NCBI GenBank assembly: GCA_900547915.1
Contig: URIN01000117.1
Coordinates: 1-5,515 of the forward strand
Length of the DNA stretch: 5,515 bases
Direction: 5' to 3'
Source: an uncultured Clostridium sp.
GTDB taxonomy: Bacteria > Bacillota > Clostridia > Oscillospirales > Acutalibacteraceae
Shown here: positions 1 to 5,515 of the stretch, in pieces
How positions within the stretch are numbered: position 1 is the stretch's first letter
Layout: each line of letters opens with the position of its first letter
The notes under the pieces: model-generated
Told to the model about the DNA's origin: nothing
The model's input: the letters and a program-made list of their open reading frames with translations, nothing else
Database searches by the model: none
Translations under genes and position numbers: made by a program

Positions 1-46
1 AGATAGGAGTCCGTCTCGTGGGCTCGGAGATGTGTATAAGAGACAG
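1..46 (+). other. Nextera i7-side sequencing adapter (artefact)
   Basis: This is synthetic library sequence, not genome. Bases 13-46 match the Nextera read-2 transposase adapter, and bases 28-46 are its 19-bp Tn5 mosaic end. Bases 5-12 (AGGAGTCC) match, from memory, the i7 index N705 as written in the adapter, and bases 1-4 (AGAT) match the end of the P7 tail. The genome therefore begins at base 47. An in-frame TAA inside the adapter (37-39) stops the real reading frame of the downstream kinase from being extended leftwards. Confidence 0.97.
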
Positions 47-684
47 TATCACATCAGCTTAAAACACCGTTAACGTCTATGATAATAATGACAGAAGTGC
101 TCGAAAATGAAACAGACTGCAATAAGAGAGCTGATTTCATTAAAATAATTGAAGAACAGCTTAGTAAAATGAAGTGGCTAATAACTACGCTGTTGAAACT
201 TTCAAAACTTGATGCTGATACTGCTGATTTTAATATGAAAATGCTTAACTGTGAGGATATTATTGAAAAAAGTCTTAAACCATTTGCTTTACAGGCTGAT
301 ATACGCACAATTTCAATTAAAAAGAATATCGAGCCGTTCGAATTTAAGGGTGATGAAAACTGGAGCGTAGAAGCTCTAGAGAACATAATTAAAAACTGTA
401 TTGAGCACACTGATGACGGAGGTGTGCTCAAAATCACATCAAAGACAAATTCAATTTTTAATGAAATTCAAATCAGTGATAATGGCTGTGGAATAGCCCC
501 TGAAGATATGCCGCATATTTTTGAAAGATTTTATCACGGAAAAAATTCATCGTCAGAGAGCGTTGGAATAGGACTTGCTCTTGCCAAAGCTGTTCTTTCT
601 AAAGAAAACGCTGATATTGAAGTAAAAAGCAGGGAAGGAGAGGGAAGTACATTTACTATCCGCTTTTATAAGTTCGTAGTTTAA
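47..684 (+). CDS. Sensor histidine kinase, C-terminal part (5'-truncated by the window edge)
   Basis: This is the cytoplasmic catalytic part of a two-component sensor kinase, which autophosphorylates on His and passes the phosphate to a response regulator. The frame is open from the adapter junction. Codons 49-78 read SHQLKTPLTS, a typical HisKA H-box, with the phospho-acceptor His at 52-54. The first ATG (79) is therefore internal and not the start. Next come the second dimerisation helix (about 150-220) and a HATPase_c domain: N-box ENIIKNCIEH (379-408, Asn at 382 and 394), G1 box DNGCGI (478-495), F-box FERFYHG (about 520-540) and G2 box GIGLAL (565-582). All ATP-binding motifs are intact and the C-terminus is complete. 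The 211 visible residues lack the sensor and membrane part. An ABC transporter follows after 81 bases, so the kinase probably regulates that transporter. A partner response regulator is expected upstream but is not visible. The input signal is unknown. Confidence 0.93.
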
Positions 685-693
685 TATTACGAA
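673..693. promoter_or_regulatory. Candidate operator: inverted repeat overlapping the kinase stop codon
   Basis: TTCGTA (673-678) and TACGAA (688-693) are perfect 6-bp inverted half-sites separated by 9 bases. Beyond one mismatch the arms continue with two further matching bases on each side. The repeat ends 7 bases before an exact TATAAT box and covers the place where a -35 element would be. That position would suit a response-regulator site at an activator-dependent promoter. No T-tract follows, so it does not look like a terminator. A 6-bp repeat in AT-rich DNA can occur by chance, so this is a weak call. Confidence 0.25.
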
Positions 694-700
694 ATTGTTA

Positions 701-706
701 TATAAT
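701..706 (+). promoter_or_regulatory. Candidate -10 box for the ABC transporter genes
   Basis: An exact TATAAT lies in the 81-base gap between the kinase and the ATPase gene. No hexamer 16-18 bases upstream resembles TTGACA, and there is no extended -10 TG. If it is used, transcription would start near 713 and give a leader of about 50 bases. The lack of a -35 element would fit a promoter that needs an activator, but a chance match in AT-rich sequence is also possible. Confidence 0.3.
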
Positions 707-750
707 AGTCATTTTGCTGTAAGGTTAAGATGTTATTCTTTGAATGTCGA

Positions 751-756
751 AAGGAG
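751..756 (+). promoter_or_regulatory. Ribosome binding site fixing the ATPase start at 766
   Basis: AAGGAG lies 9 bases before the ATG at 766. It rules out the upstream in-frame ATG at 730, which would place this site inside the coding sequence. It also rules out the ATG at 761, which is only 4 bases away and opens a two-codon frame (ATG ACA TGA). Confidence 0.85.
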
Positions 757-765
757 ATATATGAC

Positions 766-1449
766 ATGAAAATACTTGAAATTCAAAATTTATGCAAAAC
801 TTATGGCAAAGGTGACGTTATGGTGCGAGCACTTGACAACGTATCTTTTTCTGTTGAAAAAGGCGAGTTTGTTGCCATAGTAGGTCCTTCGGGTTCAGGC
901 AAGTCAACATTGCTTCATATTTTGGGAGGGGTTGACACTCCTACCTCCGGTACTGTTATTATTGATAAGACAGATATTTCATCTCTTGATGAAACTGCAC
1001 TTGCTATATTCAGACGCAGACAGATAGGGCTGATTTATCAGTTTTATAATCTTATACCAATCCTTACTGTTGAGGAAAATCTTACCCTGCCGTTACTTTT
1101 GGACGGAAGAAAACCAGATAAAGCAAGGCTTAATGACATTATTACAAAGCTAGGACTTACAAACAGGATTGATCATCTGCCAAATCAGCTTTCAGGCGGT
1201 CAGCAGCAGAGAGTGGCAATCGGCAGAGCGCTTATAAATAATCCTGCGCTTCTTCTTGCTGATGAACCAACAGGTAATCTTGACAGTGAAAACAGCCGTG
1301 AAATTATAGCTTTGCTCAGAAAATTCAATAAGGAATTCAATCAGACCGTCATTATGATAACGCATGATGAAAAGATTGCACTTTCCGCAGACAGAATTAT
1401 AGCAATTGAGGATGGTAAGATTACAAGAGATGAGGTGAGGATGGGTTGA
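766..1449 (+). CDS. ABC transporter ATP-binding protein (MacB/LolD/BceA-like)
   Basis: This cytoplasmic ATPase subunit dimerises and drives the FtsX-type permease encoded next. It has 227 residues, the usual size for the family. All nucleotide-binding motifs are present in order: Walker A GPSGSGKST (40-48), Q-loop Gln92 in YQFYNLIP, signature LSGGQ (142-146) followed by QQRVAIGRAL, Walker B LLLADE (162-167) with catalytic Glu167, D-loop GNLD (170-173) and switch His200 in ITHD. The VEENLTLPLLL stretch after the Q-loop is typical of ATPases paired with FtsX/MacB permeases in lipoprotein, peptide or antimicrobial-resistance systems. The start at 766 is chosen over the longer frame from 730 because of the Shine-Dalgarno at 751-756 and because the MKILEIQNLCKTYG opening is the normal family N-terminus. 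The stop codon overlaps the permease start, which indicates translational coupling. The substrate cannot be deduced from the ATPase. Confidence 0.96.
   Translation: MKILEIQNLCKTYGKGDVMVRALDNVSFSVEKGEFVAIVGPSGSGKSTLLHILGGVDTPTSGTVIIDKTDISSLDETALAIFRRRQIGLIYQFYNLIPILTVEENLTLPLLLDGRKPDKARLNDIITKLGLTNRIDHLPNQLSGGQQQRVAIGRALINNPALLLADEPTGNLDSENSREIIALLRKFNKEFNQTVIMITHDEKIALSADRIIAIEDGKITRDEVRMG
1432..1438 (+). promoter_or_regulatory. Ribosome binding site for the TTG-started permease
   Basis: GAGGTGA, an exact 7-base match to the anti-Shine-Dalgarno complement, lies 7 bases before the TTG at 1446. It sits inside the last codons of the ATPase gene. The nearby ATG at 1441 is out of frame (ATG GGT TGA), so this site supports TTG initiation. 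Confidence 0.75.
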
Positions 1450-4061
1450 ACATCATTCAAAAGCTCACTCTTGCACATCTCAAAAAAAACAAGGGCAGAA
1501 CAGTTGTAACCACTCTTGGAATATGCGTTTCTGTTGCTATGATAACAGCAGTATTTGTTTGCATTGCGTCCTTTATGAATTATATGGGCAATGTCACTTT
1601 ATACAGCTCAGGCAACTGTCACGCCAGAGTATACGGTGTAACAGAAACGGAAATAAATGAACTGAAATCTACTGACGGAGTTTCGAAAGTAGGTCTGGTT
1701 GCGGTTCTCCCGCCTGAAAAAGAAGGCTTCAAAATTGATTACGGCGTTTCGGACCGAACCACTTCGGGTTCGATATACGCAGCAGATAAAGATGCGCTCA
1801 GCCAGCTTGTAACTTGCAATGTTGACGGATCCCTGCCGCAAAACAGTAATGAGATTCTTGTTGAACAGGAATTTATAGACAGCAATAATCTTGATTGGAA
1901 AATCGGAGATACTGTTACTATTCCTGTAGGCGCAAGACAATATTATGAAAATAATTCAGTTCGTTATGTGTCAGGCGTCTATGTATCGGGTGAAGAATTT
2001 GTTTTAAATGATATTAAAGAATATAAAATCTCAGGCATAGTCAACGGTAATATGCCTACGGGATATTATGAAATAATAAGACTTGCTCAGCCTGATGAGC
2101 TTGAAGGAGCTACGGCGTGTGTAGAACTTTCTGAAATAAACATGAATTCCTATTCGGAATTAATCAAAATAATGAAAGCATGCAATATTGATGCTTCAAG
2201 ATATGAACTAAATACTGATTACTTAAGCGCTAATTTCTCTTTTGCTGCTGACAGTGATCTTGCATTGTCTACTCTACCGGTAGTTGCTGTAATTCTTGCA
2301 GTAATAATTTTCGCAAGCGTTGCCTTGATATATAATGCATTCGGTATGTCCTTATCAGAGAGAACACGTTATCTCGGAATGCTTGCTTCCGTAGGAGCTA
2401 CGAAAGCTCAAAAAAGCTCCTCAGTATATTTTGAAGGATTTCTACTTGGCCTTGTAGGAATACCTGTGGGTATTGGCGCTGGTATACTTGGAATTTATAT
2501 AACGCTTGAGGCTGTTGGAACTCGTATTCAGCAGGCTGGATTGATTAACGGCGGTGACAATGTAAAACTCAGCATTGTTGTTCCGTTATGGGTAATCCTT
2601 TGCATTATTTTAGTCAGTGCATTTACAATATTTATTTCAGCTATGATTCCTGCCAAAAAAGCGTCTTCTGTTACACCAATTGCAGCTCTTAAACAAACTA
2701 ATGAGATTAAGCTGAAATCTAAAAAGCTTAAATCTTCAAAACTTATCAGAGCAATATTCGGCTATGAGGGCGAACTTGCAAACAAAAACCTGAAGCGAAA
2801 CGGCAGAAAATCAAGGGTTATTACAGCGTCTATAGCGCTTTCAATAATATTGTTCCTGAGTGTTAATGCGTTCTGTGATATGTTCGTAAAGGCAAATGAC
2901 CTCTCAAATGATTTGCCATATCAGGTTTACGCGTCCGTAGGTAATCAGAATGAATATGATATTGTTAAAGAAGACGCTTCGTCAGTAACAGGTATTGATG
3001 ACGTATACAGCGCAACAAATTTATATTTTAGATACGGCGGTGATTCTGCTGTTGAAAATGTAAATACTAATCAGGATGTAGCAGATAAATCAAATCTAAC
3101 ATCGTCATACAGCAAGCTCTTTGATGACAATTTAGCTTATATCAATTTTATAGATGATGAGGATTTTAATCAACTTTGCGAAGATAACTCAATTGAATAC
3201 AAAGAATACTACGAACCTTCGGGTGAAAATGATAAAGAAGTAAAAGCTCTTCTGATGAATAACGTATCACATGACGGAAAGGGAGGGGAAGTTTTTACAG
3301 ATAATATATTAGGAAAAATGTTCTATTCTGATCAATACGATGAAAATGGTAACAAGTTAACAGTAGCTGAGAATGTTAATATCAAAGCAGTAGTATCAGG
3401 TTTTGTTGATTATGATTCAAAAAATTATGCCTGCAATCTTAATCCTGCTACTACAATAAGTCTTTACGTGCCTCTAAGCATGTATGTTAATTACTGCGAA
3501 TCTGTCGGTATAGATGCCGAAATGACTGTGGCTGTTGAAACGCAGGATTCTGAAAAAGCTACTAAAGAGATTGAAGATATTATTGACGAAAATAATTTGA
3601 GCGGTGCTGTGGTTATAAATGTAGAGCAATCTATGGTTGCAATGAATACGTTGATCTTTTGTATTCAGGTATTTTTCTATGGATTTGCAGCATTAATTAC
3701 ATTGATTTCCATTGCAAATATTATTAATACCGTTTCAACAGGTATTGATTTAAGACGCAAAGAGTTCGCTATGTATAAATCAGTAGGCATTACTCCGGGA
3801 GGATTTAATAAAATGATCTGTATGGAGAGCTTGTTCTACGGGTTAAAGGCGCTTGTATTTGGTATCCCCATCAGCATATTGCTTTCTTTGGCAATGTATT
3901 TATTGCTCCAGTCAGGAAATATTCCGTTTACAATTAACATCCCTCTTTACTTGATTGTTGCTGCGGTTGTATTTTTGATTGTCGGAGCGTCAATGTTCTT
4001 TGCCGTATCTAAACTTAAAAATGATTCAATTGTTGAAACTTTAAAAGAAGATATTTGCTGA
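1446..4061 (+). CDS. FtsX/MacB-family ABC transporter permease with two extracytoplasmic domains
   Basis: This is the membrane subunit partnered with the ATPase just upstream. It has 871 residues and starts at TTG, overlapping the ATPase stop (TTGA). By eye there are eight membrane segments: about 20-42, 275-299, 331-353, 377-401, 458-478, 735-762, 795-822 and 831-856. Large extracytoplasmic domains fill about 43-274 and 479-734. The two halves repeat one FtsX module. The coupling-loop motif occurs as SERTRYLGMLASVGAT (303-318) and LRRKEFAMYKSVGIT (769-783), and the end-of-module motif as PAKKASSVTPIAALK (402-416) and, degenerately, KLKNDSIVETLKED (856-869). A basic cytoplasmic linker (about 403-457, rich in Lys) joins the halves. 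The layout differs from the ten-segment BceB type, which has one ectodomain. The second ectodomain is rich in Asp, Glu and Asn. MacB-like permeases generally transduce ATPase motion to substrates outside the membrane; peptide or lipid-linked cargo is possible but not shown. The gene ends at a strong terminator. Confidence 0.92.
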   Translation: MNIIQKLTLAHLKKNKGRTVVTTLGICVSVAMITAVFVCIASFMNYMGNVTLYSSGNCHARVYGVTETEINELKSTDGVSKVGLVAVLPPEKEGFKIDYGVSDRTTSGSIYAADKDALSQLVTCNVDGSLPQNSNEILVEQEFIDSNNLDWKIGDTVTIPVGARQYYENNSVRYVSGVYVSGEEFVLNDIKEYKISGIVNGNMPTGYYEIIRLAQPDELEGATACVELSEINMNSYSELIKIMKACNIDASRYELNTDYLSANFSFAADSDLALSTLPVVAVILAVIIFASVALIYNAFGMSLSERTRYLGMLASVGATKAQKSSSVYFEGFLLGLVGIPVGIGAGILGIYITLEAVGTRIQQAGLINGGDNVKLSIVVPLWVILCIILVSAFTIFISAMIPAKKASSVTPIAALKQTNEIKLKSKKLKSSKLIRAIFGYEGELANKNLKRNGRKSRVITASIALSIILFLSVNAFCDMFVKANDLSNDLPYQVYASVGNQNEYDIVKEDASSVTGIDDVYSATNLYFRYGGDSAVENVNTNQDVADKSNLTSSYSKLFDDNLAYINFIDDEDFNQLCEDNSIEYKEYYEPSGENDKEVKALLMNNVSHDGKGGEVFTDNILGKMFYSDQYDENGNKLTVAENVNIKAVVSGFVDYDSKNYACNLNPATTISLYVPLSMYVNYCESVGIDAEMTVAVETQDSEKATKEIEDIIDENNLSGAVVINVEQSMVAMNTLIFCIQVFFYGFAALITLISIANIINTVSTGIDLRRKEFAMYKSVGITPGGFNKMICMESLFYGLKALVFGIPISILLSLAMYLLLQSGNIPFTINIPLYLIVAAVVFLIVGASMFFAVSKLKNDSIVETLKEDIC

Positions 4062-4069
4062 TGAGAAAA

Positions 4070-4103
4070 GGGCAGTTGCTATAAGCAACTGCCCGATTTT
4101 TTT
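4070..4103 (+). terminator. Intrinsic terminator between the convergent genes
   Basis: A perfect 11-bp stem (4070-4080 pairing with 4084-4094, GC-rich at the base) closes a 3-base loop and is followed by GA and seven T (4097-4103). It starts 9 bases after the permease stop, so it ends the plus-strand operon. On the minus strand the same hairpin lies 14 bases past the murC stop and is followed by only four T (complement of 4066-4069). It may therefore work in both directions, more weakly for murC. Confidence 0.92.
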
Positions 4104-4108
4104 GTGAT

Positions 4109-5467
4109 TTATTTATTTTTCAGCTTTTCTTCCAACATTCTGGATACTTTGTAAACATCACCGCAGCCAAGAGTTATTACTAAATCGCCTTCTTTGCAAT
4201 TATCTGCAAGGTATTCAGCAATGTCCTCCAGTTTATCAATTTGAATTGCACCCGGTATTTTTGATGACAGGTCTGTAGCCTTTATACCTATAGTGTTTAC
4301 TTCACGGCTGCCCATTATTTCTGAAATAACACATTTGTCAGCTATCTGTAATACTCTTGCGAAGTCATCAAGGAACTTAGCCGTTCTTGTAAATGTGAAA
4401 GGCTGGTGAACTGCCCATACTCGCTTATAGTTCATTTTCATTGCGGCCTTAAGTGTTACTTCAATCTCCTTTGGATGGTGTGCGTAATCGTCCGCAAGCG
4501 TTATTCCATTGAATGTTCCGCGAAGTTCAAATCTTCTTCCTGCTCCGTGAAATTCAAAAAGGGATGCTTTTATTTTTTCAACATCTGCACCGCTTTCAAC
4601 ACAAGCTATGAAAGCAGCTAGTGAGTTAAGAACATTATGCTCTCCAGGTACTGAAAGTACAATATGGGTAATGAATTCCGATCCTTTGTATATATCATAC
4701 TCAATATGAAATCCGCCTGGTACATCTATGTTCTTTGCAATATAATCGTTGTTTTCATTAGTTCCGTATGAAATGAGCTTTTTATCAGCTATACCTTTAA
4801 GCATATCTACTGTATTTGCATCGTCACCGTTATAAATTACGGTCTTAGTAGCATTATCACAGAATTTACGGAATGATTTTTTTATGTTATCAAGATTGCC
4901 GAAAAAATCAAGATGGTCTTCGTCAACATTAAGAACAACTGCTATATCAGGGTTCATATGAAGAAATGTGTTGTTGAATTCACAGGATTCGCAAACAAAG
5001 TTCTGGCTCTTGCCAACTCTGCCATAAGCGTCTATCCTGGGTAATTTTCCGCCAATTACTGCGCTTGGATCAAGGCCGGAGTCAAGCAAAGCTTCAGTTA
5101 TCATACTTGTGGTTGTGGTTTTACCATGAGTGCCGCACACGCCTATGCAGTTACTGAATACACGGCTGACTGCACCTAAAAGTTCCGCTCTTTCAAAGCA
5201 CGGAAAATTTGCCTTTGCGTATTCAAGTTCTTCGTTTCCTTTAAGAATGGCGTTTGTGTATATAACAAGCTGTGTGTCATCGCTGATGTTTTCTTTTTTT
5301 TGACCGAGATATACCTTGGCTCCTTCTTTTTCTATGCGTCTGAAAGTTTCGGTGTCATTATTGTCTGAGCCTGTAACTCTGTAACCTAGAGACAAAAGTA
5401 TCTCGGCAAGCGGACACATGCCTGCTCCGCCTATACCTATAAAATGAACGTTTTTAACGCTTTTCAT
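4109..5467 (-). CDS. murC: UDP-N-acetylmuramate--L-alanine ligase
   Basis: This cytoplasmic Mur ligase adds L-alanine to UDP-MurNAc using ATP, the first amino-acid step of the peptidoglycan stem peptide. It has 452 residues from the ATG at 5467. The N-terminal Rossmann domain carries HFIGIGGAGM (8-17) and GSD (33-35). The ATP-binding P-loop GTHGKTTTT (112-120) contains Lys116. The central-domain motif NVDEDHLD (180-187) has the conserved His185. The C-terminal ligase domain shows GAGRRFE (308-314), DDYAHHP (326-332), HQPFTFTRT (354-362) and TLGCGDV (432-438). YAHHP together with the IGIGGAGM opening separates it from MurD, MurE and MurF. Two motifs vary: CESCEF (159-164) where many MurC have ADESD, and HQPF where FQPH is usual. 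The six residues before this Met (MCIRDR) are translated adapter and must be removed. Only one genomic base precedes the ATG, so no ribosome site is visible and a few true N-terminal residues may be missing. Confidence 0.95.
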   Translation of the reverse strand: MKSVKNVHFIGIGGAGMCPLAEILLSLGYRVTGSDNNDTETFRRIEKEGAKVYLGQKKENISDDTQLVIYTNAILKGNEELEYAKANFPCFERAELLGAVSRVFSNCIGVCGTHGKTTTTSMITEALLDSGLDPSAVIGGKLPRIDAYGRVGKSQNFVCESCEFNNTFLHMNPDIAVVLNVDEDHLDFFGNLDNIKKSFRKFCDNATKTVIYNGDDANTVDMLKGIADKKLISYGTNENNDYIAKNIDVPGGFHIEYDIYKGSEFITHIVLSVPGEHNVLNSLAAFIACVESGADVEKIKASLFEFHGAGRRFELRGTFNGITLADDYAHHPKEIEVTLKAAMKMNYKRVWAVHQPFTFTRTAKFLDDFARVLQIADKCVISEIMGSREVNTIGIKATDLSSKIPGAIQIDKLEDIAEYLADNCKEGDLVITLGCGDVYKVSRMLEEKLKNK

Positions 5468-5468
5468 C

Positions 5469-5515
5469 CTGTCTCTTATACACATCTGACGCTGCCGACG
5501 AATAGCCTTGTGTAG
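5469..5515 (-). other. Nextera i5-side sequencing adapter (artefact)
   Basis: This is synthetic library sequence. Bases 5469-5501 are the reverse complement of the Nextera read-1 transposase adapter, and 5469-5487 is the 19-bp Tn5 mosaic end. Bases 5502-5509 (ATAGCCTT, reverse complement AAGGCTAT) match, from memory, the i5 index S520. Bases 5510-5515 (GTGTAG) are the start of the P5 tail. The genome ends at base 5468. Read on the minus strand, the mosaic end supplies an ATG and the codons for MCIRDR in frame with murC. Confidence 0.97.

Noticed and set aside
54..437. Minus-strand open frame of 127 codons opposite the kinase, and similar open frames at 1608-1940 (minus) and 4406-4621 (plus).
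   Set aside because: Each lies wholly inside a well-supported gene on the other strand and has no recognisable motif, so they are frame shadows.
79..684. A complete small kinase starting at the ATG at 79.
   Set aside because: The H-box is encoded in frame just upstream (49-78), no ribosome site precedes 79, and the gene is cut by the adapter.
730..765. A 12-residue N-terminal extension of the ATPase from the ATG at 730.
   Set aside because: The Shine-Dalgarno at 751-756 would be inside it, the ATG at 730 has no ribosome site of its own, and the family N-terminus matches the start at 766.
761..769. Two-codon frame ATG ACA TGA whose stop overlaps the ATPase start, as a regulatory mini-ORF.
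   Set aside because: It is only 4 bases from the ribosome site, too close for efficient initiation, and so short a frame arises easily by chance.
1446..4061. Naming the transporter BceAB or assigning bacitracin or nisin resistance.
   Set aside because: The permease has two ectodomains and eight predicted segments rather than the BceB layout, and nothing in the sequence identifies the substrate.
4062..5467. A functional link between murC and the kinase-transporter module as one cell-wall stress system.
   Set aside because: The genes are convergent, separated by a strong terminator, and cannot share a transcript. murC is a housekeeping gene and proximity alone is weak evidence.
28..5487. Perfect 19-bp inverted repeats (28-46 and 5469-5487) flanking the window like a Tn5-type transposon carrying a kinase, transporter and murC.
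   Set aside because: They are the mosaic ends of Nextera adapters, followed by known adapter and index sequence outside. There is no transposase gene and no target duplication.

Overview
The window is a 5,422-base piece of bacterial DNA (47-5468) with Illumina Nextera library adapter joined to both ends (1-46 and 5469-5515). The adapters are not biology, yet they distort the gene calls at both edges. They hide the true start of the left gene and add a false N-terminus to the right one. The DNA is AT-rich. The MurC variant motifs, the Shine-Dalgarno sites close to consensus and the kinase/ABC gene order suggest a Bacillota of class Clostridia, possibly a gut or rumen Ruminococcus/Oscillospiraceae-type organism. 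That placement is inference from motif style only.

Left block, plus strand (47-4061). A 5'-truncated sensor histidine kinase comes first; its phospho-acceptor His codon lies only 5 bases from the adapter junction. An 81-base gap follows, holding an exact TATAAT box without a -35 hexamer and a small inverted repeat where a regulator could bind. Next are an ABC ATPase (766-1449) and, overlapping its stop codon and using a TTG start, an 871-residue FtsX/MacB-type permease (1446-4061). The permease has eight predicted membrane segments and two large extracytoplasmic domains. The order kinase, ATPase, permease is that of a self-regulated envelope-stress or antimicrobial-peptide module. A response regulator would be expected just upstream, off the window.

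Right block, minus strand (4109-5467). A near-complete or complete murC (UDP-N-acetylmuramate--L-alanine ligase, peptidoglycan precursor synthesis) converges on the permease. The two transcription units meet at an 11-bp perfect hairpin (4070-4094). It is a strong intrinsic terminator for the plus strand and possibly a weaker one for murC.

Functionally, the kinase probably senses an envelope signal and, through the missing regulator, controls the ATPase-permease pair. The ATPase would power conformational work by the permease on an extracytoplasmic substrate (peptide or lipid-linked). murC is a housekeeping gene that happens to lie next door and is not in the same operon. I found no RNA gene, CRISPR array or genuine mobile element. 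Apart from the adapters, the 81-base gap and the 47-base convergent gap, the window is all coding.
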